A stretch of DNA of 35,193 bases, from assembly GCA_964614525.1 (NCBI GenBank), contig CAZTPA010000030.1, positions 1-35,193 on the forward strand. Reading direction: 5' to 3'. Position 1 is the stretch's first letter, and each line of letters begins with the position of its first letter. The DNA is from PWND01 sp964614525. Its GTDB lineage: Bacteria > Bacteroidota > Bacteroidia > Bacteroidales > UBA7960. Positions 23,596 to 32,279 of this stretch are shown here, piece by piece. The notes beneath the pieces are model-generated. The model had not been told where the DNA came from, made no database searches, and was given only the letters and a program-made list of their open reading frames with translations. The translations under genes and the position numbers were made by a program.

Positions 23596-24819
23596 CTATT
23601 GATTATAGGTTTTGTCAAGAGCATCGCGTAAGCTGTTTCCTGCCAATAAAAATGATAAAACCATTAGCATTATACAAATGCCGGGCAAGATAGCCAGGTA
23701 TGCTTTATCAAGTATTATGTATCCGTAATTTTCCTTAATCATACTTCCCCATGATGGCATGGGCGGCTGAACTCCCATGCCCAAAAAACTTAATCCTGCT
23801 TCAATTAATATTGCAGATGCAAAATTTGCAGCAGAAATAACGATTAATGGACCGTAGATATTTGGCAGAATATGTTTTGTTATTATTCTATATGTGTTCA
23901 GGCCTAATGCCCTTGCAGCTTCTACAAAATCTTTTTCGCGAATGCTTATGATTTGCCCGCGTGCTACACGGGCAACATCTACCCACATTGTTAAGCCAAC
24001 GGCAACAAATACTTGCCAAAATCCCTTTCCAATAGCAAATGTAATGGCAATTACAATTATTAATGTAGGTAGCGACCATATAATGTTTATTAACCAAACT
24101 ACAAAATCATCTATCTTTCCCCTGAAAAATCCGGCAATACTTCCCAGGCTTACTCCTATTATTAAAGAAATAAGCACTGCAATAAATCCTACAGATAATG
24201 AAACTCTAGTGCCAATTATAAGCTGACTCAGAAGATCGCGACCAAACTGATCGGTTCCTAATATAAACCTTTGATGTTTTATGTTGTTTTCAATTAACTG
24301 ATTCTTAAGATTCTCAATAGTTTCTGTTTTTTTCTTGCCATTATATAAGGTAAATTTTAATTTCCCGTCTCTTTCAATAATTTCTTCGTCTACCTTAAGC
24401 GGATAAATTGCATCTGCAAGATTAAATTCTTTTTGAATTCCGGGAATATCCGGATCTCCTGAGTAAGAGATAATACTTATTTTGCTGCCATTAATTTCCA
24501 GTGATTTTACGGGATGCAATGAATAGGATAATTCTTTACCATAAATCATCTTTTGAATAACAGAAGTTGATTTAGTTGCCTTGTTGTTCTTAACATAAAG
24601 TGTTTTAACACTAAAGCCGGGCTCTTTTACCCGAAGTTCCAATTGTTGGTTGTTTGCATAAGGAGTTGAATCAGGAGCAATTAAATATCCTAATATTGCA
24701 ACAATTACATTTATTATTATCCATAATAAGGAAATCATAGCAATTTTACCGGAACGAAATTTCCTCCAGCTTATGCGGGCAGGTGACAAACTCTTATTTG
24801 ATGATTTTTTATAAAACAC
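23596..24819 (-). CDS. OppC/DppC-like ABC transporter permease
   Basis: The 407-residue protein has a first membrane helix (about 28-50), an extracytoplasmic insert of about 130 residues, then the oligopeptide-permease core. The core opens with ILGTDQFGRDLLSQLIIGTRVSL and continues with about five helices and the EAARALGLNTYRI...HILPN loop, which contacts the ATPase. GLSFLGMGVQPP is also typical of OppC. The insert between helix 1 and the GTDxxGRD motif is larger than in E. coli OppC. No partner permease, ATPase or substrate-binding protein lies nearby, so the rest of the transporter must be encoded elsewhere. The start is GTG at 24819; an in-frame TGA upstream rules out a nearby ATG. Confidence 0.88.
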   Translation of the reverse strand: MFYKKSSNKSLSPARISWRKFRSGKIAMISLLWIIINVIVAILGYLIAPDSTPYANNQQLELRVKEPGFSVKTLYVKNNKATKSTSVIQKMIYGKELSYSLHPVKSLEINGSKISIISYSGDPDIPGIQKEFNLADAIYPLKVDEEIIERDGKLKFTLYNGKKKTETIENLKNQLIENNIKHQRFILGTDQFGRDLLSQLIIGTRVSLSVGFIAVLISLIIGVSLGSIAGFFRGKIDDFVVWLINIIWSLPTLIIVIAITFAIGKGFWQVFVAVGLTMWVDVARVARGQIISIREKDFVEAARALGLNTYRIITKHILPNIYGPLIVISAANFASAILIEAGLSFLGMGVQPPMPSWGSMIKENYGYIILDKAYLAILPGICIMLMVLSFLLAGNSLRDALDKTYNQ

Positions 24820-24842
24820 TTTTATAATATTATGAATTCACG

Positions 24843-24872
24843 CAAAGTTAGATTTTTTATTAATTATTCAAA
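24843..24872 (-). promoter_or_regulatory. Promoter of the permease gene
   Basis: On the minus strand TTTG (24869-24872), an 18-nt spacer and TAACTTTG (24843-24850). The GTG start is 23 nt downstream of the -7 box. Confidence 0.6.
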
Positions 24873-24873
24873 T

Positions 24874-24905
24874 TTTGTTTGATAAATATCAATATGTTAT
24901 ATTTG
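24874..24905 (+). promoter_or_regulatory. Promoter of the thioredoxin-fold gene
   Basis: TTTG (24874-24877), a 20-nt spacer and TATATTTG (24898-24905). Its -33 box lies directly back to back with that of the divergent permease promoter. The leader before the ATG at 25026 would be over 100 nt. Confidence 0.5.
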
Positions 24906-25025
24906 CTTAAAATTGCATACTTTTATTATTCCGAATTACAACTATTTGTCTATTTGTTTGTTATTGGTTATACATTATGATATTTAATAAATAGCAAAGT
25001 ATTTTAATAATTAATTTATTTTAAA

Positions 25026-25574
25026 ATGAAGTCCTTAAAAATTTTTCTTCCAGCAGTTTTTTTACTGCTATCTTTTACTGCAATGAGTGGAGATAATGAA
25101 AATAATAGCACATCTGTAAACTGGCTTAGCTTTGAAGAAGCTGTTAGTAAAGCTGAAGATAACCCGAAAAAAATCTTTATGTATATCTATACTGATTGGT
25201 GTGGCTTTTGTAAAAAGATGGAAGCACAAACCTTTTCTAACCCAACAATTGCAAAAATATTGAATAATAATTTTTATCCTGTAAAGTTTAATGCAGAGCA
25301 AGCTGAGACTGTGTCTTTTAAAGGCTATGAGTTTGTAAATGAAAATCCTGATCAAAGACGATCTACTCACGAATTGGCAATTGCATTATTGCAAGGCAAA
25401 ATGAGCTATCCATCTACTGTGTTTTTTAATGAAGAGTTAATGGTTATTACTGCACTTCCGGGTTATTATACCCCGGAAACTTTTGAGCCCAGAATTATGT
25501 TTTTCCTTAAAGATGTTTTTTTGGATAATCCAGATCTTGACGAATATATAGAACAATATGAAAGCCCATATTAG
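25026..25574 (+). CDS. Exported thioredoxin-fold protein
   Basis: The 182-residue protein has a signal peptide (about 1-21) and a thioredoxin-like domain with the redox motif WCGFC (58-62; Cys59 and Cys62) after YIYTD, and the cis-Pro loop MSYPSTVFF. The sequence type (a Lys-Lys-Met helix after the CxxC, a long EFVNENPDQRR insert before the cis-Pro) resembles periplasmic thioredoxins of the DUF255/Thioredoxin_7 group, which reduce or shuffle disulfides or serve in cytochrome maturation. No partner gene is adjacent. Residues at the C-terminus (NPDLDEYIEQYESPY) are acidic and without a known motif. Confidence 0.88.
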   Translation: MKSLKIFLPAVFLLLSFTAMSGDNENNSTSVNWLSFEEAVSKAEDNPKKIFMYIYTDWCGFCKKMEAQTFSNPTIAKILNNNFYPVKFNAEQAETVSFKGYEFVNENPDQRRSTHELAIALLQGKMSYPSTVFFNEELMVITALPGYYTPETFEPRIMFFLKDVFLDNPDLDEYIEQYESPY

Positions 25575-25679
25575 TATGCGGTCATATTGTTTTCTCTTTA
25601 AATCTAATCCTGATGTTTTTTAGTTGGATATAATAATTCAATTATTTTAATATTTTATGTGATAGTAAATAAATTATTA

Positions 25680-25687
25680 TAAATTTG
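25680..25687 (+). promoter_or_regulatory. -7 box for the hybrid histidine kinase gene
   Basis: TAAATTTG matches TAnnTTTG and lies 52 nt before the ATG at 25740. The -33 position reads TGTG, a weak match. Confidence 0.4.
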
Positions 25688-25739
25688 CTATGGCTTTTTT
25701 GAGCTATTTTTATATTCTTTGTAAAAATTGTTTATTATT

Positions 25740-27869
25740 ATGAATGTTTTATTAAGTTTATTATTCATAAATACATGGGGATTAATAGCAATCGTGGCTG
25801 TTTTGCTGGCTATAATATTTGTTTTTTTCATTGTTTTATTTAAATATGTGGTTAGAATTAAAATAGCAAAAATTCTGGAACATTTGGCTGTTGCTGATTT
25901 AAAAGGACTCAAACAAGAAAAAGCATTGTCCGGTGTTGATGATTCATTAATAAAGGATTTTATTAGTAAAATTTCGTACTCTGAAGTTAGCTTTAAAGAG
26001 TTTGTTGATACATTGCCGGAAGTGGTTTTTGAGGTTGATACCGAAGGTAATTTGTTATATGTAAATGACAAAGCCTTTGAATTATTTGAATATAATCCGG
26101 AAGATTTTAAAAAAGGAATTAGTTTATTTGAATTTGTTGATAAAGACCATATTGATAAGGTGCAATCAAATATTCAAAAGTTATTTACCGGTGAGAAAAG
26201 CGAATCTGTTGAGTACAAGTTAGTTACTGCTTTAGGAAATAAATTCTATGCTGAAATATATATAAAACCAATATATAAAGATGGCGAAATTAATCGTTTA
26301 AGGGGTCTGATAGTTGATTCAACAGATAGACATAAATACATAGAGGACATAAGAGTTTATTCTGATATTATAAAACATATGCAATTGGGTTTTATGGTTT
26401 TTGAAATGTCAAATCCTGATGATGACGGTAGTTTTGTTCTTATCGATTATAATCAGGCTGCTGTTGATTTAATATATCCCGATAATAGTTATGTTGATGA
26501 GAGGAAAATTGATGAAGTTTTGCCTTTTTTTCGTAGCCAGGGCTTACCCGAAATCCTTAAGGATGTTATTAAAGAAAGTGGAAAATATGAAATCCAAAGT
26601 TTCATTTATCAGTTAAGTCCTGAATCTGATATTACTTATTTAAATCTTAAAATATTTGCTATAAGTAATAATCGCCTTGTGTTGTTTTTTGAAGATATTT
26701 CTGAAAGTAAAAAAGCAGAGGAATTAAAAAGAAGTATTGAAGTTACAAAACAGTCGGCCGCTTTAAAACAGCAGTTTTTGGCTAATATGAGTCATGAAAT
26801 CCGTACTCCAATGACCGGCATCATGGGAATGCTTAGTTTGCTGTTGAGAACGGATCTTGATGATGTGCAATCAGAGTATGTAAAAAGCATAAAAATAAGC
26901 AGCGAAAACCTTCTTAATATTATTAATGATGTTCTTGATCTTAGTAAAATTGAAGCCGGTAAAATGGAGCTAAAACCTGTTTCAGTTAATATTAAGAAAT
27001 TATGTGATCAATTTCAGGATTTATACTTTGCAGAAGCACGAAAAAATTCATTGGATTTTATTTGTTCCGTAGATCCGAATTTGCCTGTATCTGTTATTGT
27101 TGATGAAAACAGGCTTAGACAGATTATTAATAATTTGTTGTCGAATGCTTTTAAGTTTACTGATGAAGGTAGTGTTTCTCTGACATTCAAAATTAATGAA
27201 AAGCATGACAATTATATGTCGATTCTATGTGAGATTACAGATACAGGCGTGGGTATAACTAAGAAAAATCAGAATAAAATATTTAGTAAATTTACGCAGA
27301 TTGAGTCCTCATTTACTTTGCCTTTTGAAGGAACCGGACTAGGTTTGGCTATTTGTAAAGAACTTACAAGGCTTATGGGAGGTCAGATTCATGTGAAAAG
27401 CAAGATAGGAGAGGGTAGCGTGTTTTCTTTTACTTTTAAGGCCGGGTATGATGCAAGTGTGGAAGATAACAAACATGTAGTTGAAAACAACAAATCAAAT
27501 AAATTGGGTTTAAGGGTCTTATTAGTTGAAGACAGAGCTTTAAACAGGAAAGTTGCACGTCTAATGCTTGAAAATGCAGGCTGCGATGTGTTTGAAGTTG
27601 TAAATGGAGAAGAGGCTGTGACTGAATTTAAGCCAGGCAAGTTTGATGTTATTTTGATGGATATTCAAATGCCTGTCATGGATGGGATAACTGCTCTTAA
27701 TAATCTTAAAAAGCTTTATAATGATATCCCTCCTGTTATCGCCCTAAGTGCTAATGCTATGGAAGGGGATGAAGATAAGTTTATTGCTTTAGGTATGTCT
27801 GATTATCTTTCAAAACCTTTTAAGTTTGAAAACCTTTATGAAAAACTAGCCAAATGGGGAGCCAAATAA
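25740..27869 (+). CDS. Hybrid sensor histidine kinase/response regulator
   Basis: From the ATG at 25740 the protein has 709 residues: one N-terminal membrane helix (about 12-38), a PAS domain (about 85-205, beginning FVDTLPEVVFEVD), a second PAS-like region (about 210-325), HisKA with phospho-accepting His352 in NMSHEIRTPM, a HATPase domain (NLLSNAFKF, DTGVGITKKN, GTGLGLAICKEL) and a C-terminal receiver with the phospho-acceptor Asp641 in VILMDIQMPVMDG and a conserved Lys in SKPFK. There is no output domain, so it would pass phosphate to a histidine phosphotransfer protein or use the receiver for feedback. Only a short loop would face the periplasm, which suggests cytoplasmic sensing through PAS. 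A frame starting four codons earlier at TTG is less likely. Its stop is 5 nt from the convergent asparagine-synthase-like gene. Confidence 0.92.
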   Translation: MNVLLSLLFINTWGLIAIVAVLLAIIFVFFIVLFKYVVRIKIAKILEHLAVADLKGLKQEKALSGVDDSLIKDFISKISYSEVSFKEFVDTLPEVVFEVDTEGNLLYVNDKAFELFEYNPEDFKKGISLFEFVDKDHIDKVQSNIQKLFTGEKSESVEYKLVTALGNKFYAEIYIKPIYKDGEINRLRGLIVDSTDRHKYIEDIRVYSDIIKHMQLGFMVFEMSNPDDDGSFVLIDYNQAAVDLIYPDNSYVDERKIDEVLPFFRSQGLPEILKDVIKESGKYEIQSFIYQLSPESDITYLNLKIFAISNNRLVLFFEDISESKKAEELKRSIEVTKQSAALKQQFLANMSHEIRTPMTGIMGMLSLLLRTDLDDVQSEYVKSIKISSENLLNIINDVLDLSKIEAGKMELKPVSVNIKKLCDQFQDLYFAEARKNSLDFICSVDPNLPVSVIVDENRLRQIINNLLSNAFKFTDEGSVSLTFKINEKHDNYMSILCEITDTGVGITKKNQNKIFSKFTQIESSFTLPFEGTGLGLAICKELTRLMGGQIHVKSKIGEGSVFSFTFKAGYDASVEDNKHVVENNKSNKLGLRVLLVEDRALNRKVARLMLENAGCDVFEVVNGEEAVTEFKPGKFDVILMDIQMPVMDGITALNNLKKLYNDIPPVIALSANAMEGDEDKFIALGMSDYLSKPFKFENLYEKLAKWGAK

Positions 27870-27874
27870 TTGTG

Positions 27875-29458
27875 TTATTTTTTTAGCAGATTTAAATACC
27901 AATAGCATATTATTGCATTGTATTCATTGTACTTTCTTAAAACTTTGATGTTATTATCTTTTAATTTCTTTTGCAATACAGCAGTGAACTCATTATAACA
28001 CATCCAGTCATTTTTCTTAATTAAGTTCTTTTTTGCCCATTGCGGCAGAAATTTCTTAAAAGGTTTTTTTATGTTTTGTTTAAAATAATCAGAAGCTGTT
28101 GGCTGAAGTTCCTTTTTAAATAAAATATTGTTTGGCTTAAAACAAGTAGATTCAACAACTTCTTTAAAGAGAGTTTTGTTAAGTCTATGTTTATATGGCA
28201 AATACCTGAAAAAGCTTTCTATTTCATAATCCCAAAAAGGAAATCTTGTTTCATAACCAAAATAATTAAATACTTTTGATGAATTTATAATGAACTTAGT
28301 CATCCGTTCTTGCTGTGTTATTCCTTCTGCGATGGTATACGGTATTAAGTTTCTGTTTTTGCCGTTGTATTTATCCACTTGTATTTGAATGTGTTTGAAT
28401 ATTTTTTTCTTCTCAGAAATGCTCATTGAAGCAAAATTATAATTTGTTTCAAACAGGTTTTTTGCCAGTTCATCATAAGATAAATCAGAAAAGATATGAT
28501 ATCCCATAAATGACCCTGCAATAAAGCCTCCTGCATGTCCCGGAATAAAAACAGAGTTCTCTGGTATTAATTTGCGTTCATGAAGTTCCTTAATTGCCGG
28601 ATATTCTTGTAAAAATGGCATAGAAACTCCATTTGCTGCGTAGTGAGCATAATTGTGAAATTCTTCGGAATTGAAAACACCATCAAGGTTTTCAATTTTT
28701 GTGTAATCAACAAAAAGCCATTTGTAACCTAATTCCTTTGCTACTTTCTCGCTAATTTCCGACTCAGGATTTGGTTTACCGTATGAAAAGCAAATAACAT
28801 CACTGAATCCGGCATTCTTTAGCATATAAGCAATTAATCTTGAATCATAGCCACCACTTAAAGGCAGTACAGGAGTTTTGCCCTTAAGTGAATTTGCTAA
28901 ACGTAATCCAACATTGTCAATAACAATTTTTAGGCGTTTTTTCAATATGCTTTTCTCTATAATCTCAAAATTTGTAAGCGGATGAAAATAATAGAATTCA
29001 TTGTGAATCTTTTCATTTAATAGCACTATTTCCCCCGATTGAACACTAAATATGTCAGAATACAATGTTCTGTTGTCTCTCACAAAACCTTGTTTTAAGT
29101 ATTCTAATTTTGAAATTTCAGAGAATTGATTGTTTGCTCCAATTTCCACTAACTTTTCGCAAGAATCTGATATAGTCCATTTCTCATTTATTTTTGTATA
29201 AAAAAGCGGGAAATATCTCATGTGACTTGAACAAACGACAATGCCTTCTTTTAGTTTTATAACTAAAGAATAGACTCCATTAATCTTATTTAAAAGCACT
29301 TTTAGTTCTTCCTTGTTCTTCGCATTACTGAATAGTTCTAATGCTCTTTCATCATCAAAATACTTGTTAGATTCATCAAAAACATATCCTATAAAACAAA
29401 GATTATCACGCCTTTGCCATATAAAAGATTTTTGTTCTGTTAGGAATAAGTTGTTCAT
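27875..29458 (-). CDS. Asparagine-synthase-like protein of a surface-polysaccharide cluster
   Basis: The 527-residue protein has an N-terminal region resembling the glutaminase fold (about 1-150, with GVYSLVIKLKEGIVVCSSHMRYFPLFY) and an asparagine-synthetase C-terminal domain with the PP-loop ATP-binding motif SGGYDSR (201-207). The N-terminal Cys that class II amidotransferases need directly after Met is absent (sequence starts MNNL), so glutamine hydrolysis is unlikely. Such proteins are frequent in capsule/O-antigen clusters, where they probably make an amide on a sugar or a linked residue; the substrate is unknown. The ATG overlaps the stop of the glycosyltransferase gene (TAATG on the minus strand), which indicates translational coupling. 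Confidence 0.82.
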   Translation of the reverse strand: MNNLFLTEQKSFIWQRRDNLCFIGYVFDESNKYFDDERALELFSNAKNKEELKVLLNKINGVYSLVIKLKEGIVVCSSHMRYFPLFYTKINEKWTISDSCEKLVEIGANNQFSEISKLEYLKQGFVRDNRTLYSDIFSVQSGEIVLLNEKIHNEFYYFHPLTNFEIIEKSILKKRLKIVIDNVGLRLANSLKGKTPVLPLSGGYDSRLIAYMLKNAGFSDVICFSYGKPNPESEISEKVAKELGYKWLFVDYTKIENLDGVFNSEEFHNYAHYAANGVSMPFLQEYPAIKELHERKLIPENSVFIPGHAGGFIAGSFMGYHIFSDLSYDELAKNLFETNYNFASMSISEKKKIFKHIQIQVDKYNGKNRNLIPYTIAEGITQQERMTKFIINSSKVFNYFGYETRFPFWDYEIESFFRYLPYKHRLNKTLFKEVVESTCFKPNNILFKKELQPTASDYFKQNIKKPFKKFLPQWAKKNLIKKNDWMCYNEFTAVLQKKLKDNNIKVLRKYNEYNAIICYWYLNLLKK

Positions 29459-30651
29459 TAAGAATTATTTTCTTCTATAGCTGTTGAATATAAATTAATG
29501 TATTTTTTAGCAACTATTTCTTTACTGAAATTAGCAATTGCATATTCTCTTATTTGCTCCCCCTGATAATTGTTGTAATTGCTTGCAATTTCTTTCATTT
29601 GTGAGGCCAGCATATTTACATTATCAATTTCACATAATTTCCCTGCAAATTCCGGTATGAAAGTCTCGGGACCTCCTGCTCGAGTTGCAATAACAGGCAA
29701 TCCGCAAGCCATAGCTTCTATAAAAACAACTCCAAATGCTTCAAATCTACTTGGCAAAACAAATGCATCTGATGATTGCATTAGCTTTTTGATCTGATCC
29801 CTGTTTTGCAAACCGAGAAATTCTACGTATTCATTTAGTCGGTTATCGTTAACATATTGCTCAAGTTCCTTGCGGCATTCTCCATCTCCGGCAATTGTAA
29901 GCTGGTATTTACCGGGATTTGATTCATGTAAAATATTAAATGCTTTTAGTAAAACATCAATGCCTTTAACTTCTTTTAGAAAAGCGACAGTAATAAATTT
30001 AAATTGTGATTCGGACTTTATATTCTTCTTGGTTTTATCAAATGTGAAAAAATCTGTGTCAACCATATTATGTATTACCAGCGATTTGTTTTTAGATTTT
30101 GGAGAAATCTCGTGAAGCTTTGGAAATAAAGCATTACTAACGCCAACAAGAGAAGAACAATCATCAAGAGCTTGTTTAATAAGAGGATAGTGCCATGACC
30201 GAAAAAGACTCTTTGCAGTATTACAATTAAAAATAAATCTGCTTCGATGTTCTGTGAGGATGTATGGTATTTTATAAGCTTTAAATATCAAAGAAGCTAC
30301 ATATCCCGCTGAAAAGCTGCTATGTGCCTGTATAATATCAGGCTTGCCATTTACTTTTATGTATTCATGAAATATTTTCCATGTTTTTTTCACCCAGCAT
30401 CTAAAATTTGGCTCCTCGGTAAATGGTATTATCCAAACATAGCTGGAATATTCGGTAATACCATTAATTTTGCTTATTTCTATTGGTTTTTTGCCGAATA
30501 GCCTGCTTCGGCCTTTCCATGATTTCAGGCTGCGATAATGACATGCTAAAACATCTACCTTTGGGCCTTGCTCGGCAATTGCAAATGCGTGTTCTCTGAA
30601 GAAGTATCCTCCATTTGGTGGATACCACGATGGAATAACCAGTACTTTCAT
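29458..30651 (-). CDS. Glycosyltransferase family 4 (GT-B fold)
   Basis: The 397-residue protein has the two-domain GT-B layout. The N-terminal acceptor half starts MKVLVIPSWYPPNGG and includes QAHSSFSAGYVAS. The C-terminal donor half includes FLKEVKGIDVLLKAF and the EX7E motif within RFEAFGVVFIEAMACGLP, followed by VIATRAGG. This is a retaining transferase that probably adds a sugar from a nucleotide donor to a lipid-linked glycan at the cytoplasmic face. The donor sugar cannot be read from the sequence. It lies between the flippase (13 nt upstream) and the asparagine-synthase-like gene (overlapping). Confidence 0.92.
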   Translation of the reverse strand: MKVLVIPSWYPPNGGYFFREHAFAIAEQGPKVDVLACHYRSLKSWKGRSRLFGKKPIEISKINGITEYSSYVWIIPFTEEPNFRCWVKKTWKIFHEYIKVNGKPDIIQAHSSFSAGYVASLIFKAYKIPYILTEHRSRFIFNCNTAKSLFRSWHYPLIKQALDDCSSLVGVSNALFPKLHEISPKSKNKSLVIHNMVDTDFFTFDKTKKNIKSESQFKFITVAFLKEVKGIDVLLKAFNILHESNPGKYQLTIAGDGECRKELEQYVNDNRLNEYVEFLGLQNRDQIKKLMQSSDAFVLPSRFEAFGVVFIEAMACGLPVIATRAGGPETFIPEFAGKLCEIDNVNMLASQMKEIASNYNNYQGEQIREYAIANFSKEIVAKKYINLYSTAIEENNS

Positions 30652-30664
30652 TATTAGAAAAATC

Positions 30665-31960
30665 TTATTGTTTGTCTTCTTTATCAGACAAATTTACTGA
30701 ACTTTTTGCCAAATGTATATACCACCATAAAACTATGGATATTATAATAAAGTTAACTCCCGAAAACAGCATTAATGCAAGCTTAATATCTGAATACCAA
30801 ATACCGATATACAGAGCAATAAACCTTAGGCCAAAATATGTCATATCTATAATCATAGCTGTTTTCTGACGGAAGAATATTTCCGGAATAAAACTTAAAG
30901 AAGAAGTTAAAAATACCATAAACAGCCAGGGAGTTAATATTTGCAAATACTCTCCTGCAGCTCTGTACTTTTCGGAAAAAAGAAAATCAAATATTTCCGG
31001 TGCAAAAAAGAATAAAAGAATAAAAGGAATAATACCCACCCTGAAAAGGATTTTTATCATGTTTTTAACATTGGGCAGTATGCTTAGACCCTTATTGTAA
31101 TCTTCAATTGTTTTTTGAGATAAAACCTGTAATATTGAGTTAGAAATTATATTTAAGGGTTTAAACACAAAGACATGTCCAAAAGAATATAAACCGGCAG
31201 CCTGTGCGGAAAAACCCCATGTAAATAGAAATATTGGAAGTGTACCTGAAAAATTGTTGGTAAAATTGTGTATCATATTATATTTTGGATACACACTGTA
31301 TCTCTTTGCGTTCTGCTTAATTTTTTGCCATGAAGTGTTGCTTTTTATTTTTGGTAACTCTTTTCTGAATTTTAGCATTAGAAAACCGCTGATGGAAAAC
31401 ATTCCTAAAAGATTGCTAAGGATTAGTCCATTAAAAGGCGCTTTTAGAAATCCTGTTATTAATTTTACTAAGTTTAGCGGGATGTAATTAAATAGCGTAG
31501 CTCTTGCAATCGTTCCGAAACGCTTATTCCTGTTATACCAATATGTTAATGATTGTATAATGCCATGCATGAAAATACTCAGAGGAATAAACCACAGCCA
31601 TGGTGCTAAAGATTTGTTTGAAAACAAGGTCTCGGAATACAAAACGGCAATGGGCGTTACAAGAAGTAAAACCAATGTTAATGCACTTGTAATTATAAGT
31701 ACAAGAGATAATAAATTGTAAGCATCTTTATCTTCTTTTGGAAGCATAATAGCTTGTTCGTATTTGCCGGTAGAAAAAACGCTTAATATGCTGACAATAC
31801 TCAAGTATAAGGCTAATAAACCAAAATCTTCAGGTATAAATAAACGAGAAATTACAGGAGCCAAAGCGAATGATAAACCCTGTGCAAACAATCCGCTTGA
31901 GAATACTTTCATGAAGTTTTTCACAGGTTCTTGTAGTATCAGCTCCTTTATCTTTTTCAT
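30665..31960 (-). CDS. Wzx-like polysaccharide flippase (MOP superfamily)
   Basis: From the ATG at 31960 the protein has 431 residues, hydrophobic throughout with about 12 helices. The N-terminus (SSGLFAQGLSFALAPVISRLFIPEDFGLLALYLSI) shows the polysaccharide-transport family pattern, including the conserved P-E-D/E-F-G loop after helix 1. It should flip undecaprenyl-linked repeat units across the inner membrane for polymerisation. A frame from TTG at 32053 would add 31 residues with a second hydrophobic stretch, but it reaches back toward the tRNA-His promoter and I prefer the ATG. No polymerase (Wzy) gene is in the window. Confidence 0.9.
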   Translation of the reverse strand: MKKIKELILQEPVKNFMKVFSSGLFAQGLSFALAPVISRLFIPEDFGLLALYLSIVSILSVFSTGKYEQAIMLPKEDKDAYNLLSLVLIITSALTLVLLLVTPIAVLYSETLFSNKSLAPWLWFIPLSIFMHGIIQSLTYWYNRNKRFGTIARATLFNYIPLNLVKLITGFLKAPFNGLILSNLLGMFSISGFLMLKFRKELPKIKSNTSWQKIKQNAKRYSVYPKYNMIHNFTNNFSGTLPIFLFTWGFSAQAAGLYSFGHVFVFKPLNIISNSILQVLSQKTIEDYNKGLSILPNVKNMIKILFRVGIIPFILLFFFAPEIFDFLFSEKYRAAGEYLQILTPWLFMVFLTSSLSFIPEIFFRQKTAMIIDMTYFGLRFIALYIGIWYSDIKLALMLFSGVNFIIISIVLWWYIHLAKSSVNLSDKEDKQ

Positions 31961-32096
31961 CAAAAAAATTATTATTGCTATGCTTAGTAAACAGCAAATT
32001 TCGTAAAAAGCAATGAATAATTGAGGATTATTTTCTTTTTGCAGGGATAACAAAAAAATCTTTTTACTTAGTATGTTTAGTAATAAAAAAAATTTC

Positions 32097-32104
32097 TATC
32101 TTTG
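32097..32104 (+). promoter_or_regulatory. -7 box of tRNA-His
   Basis: TATCTTTG matches TAnnTTTG and lies 11 nt before the tRNA. The -33 position has only TTTA (32076-32079), with a 17-nt spacer. Confidence 0.6.
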
Positions 32105-32115
32105 CAATCCCAAAC

Positions 32116-32190
32116 GGTGGTTATAGCTCAGTAGGTTAGAGCACCAGATTGTGGTTCTGGGGGTCGTGGGTTCGAATCCCATTAGCCACC
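32116..32190 (+). tRNA. tRNA-His (GUG anticodon)
   Basis: The acceptor strands GTGGTTA and TAGCCAC pair, with the His-specific extra G (32116) facing discriminator C (32190). The anticodon stem CCAGA/TCTGG holds the loop TTGTGGT, anticodon GTG. The D-arm GCTCAGTAGGTTAGAGC and T-arm GTGGGTTCGAATCCCAT are canonical. CCA is not encoded. Confidence 0.97.
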
Positions 32191-32230
32191 CACCGAAAAA
32201 TTGCCAAAATATCTGGGTTTTTCTCAGTAC

Positions 32231-32262
32231 AAAAAAAGCCTGCAAATTTGCAGGCTTTTTTG
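32231..32262. terminator. Bidirectional terminator between tRNA-His and the T9SS cargo gene
   Basis: GCCTGCAAATTTGCAGGC (32238-32255) is a perfect 18-nt palindrome flanked by seven A upstream and a T-run downstream, so it can end the tRNA-His transcript on the plus strand and the 32280-32780 gene on the minus strand. Confidence 0.9.
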
Positions 32263-32279
32263 TTTTTACTTGCTTGTGT

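Noticed and set aside
31961..32053. Extension of the flippase from a TTG at 32053
   Set aside because: It adds an extra hydrophobic segment not expected in the family; the ATG at 31960 gives the usual N-terminus.
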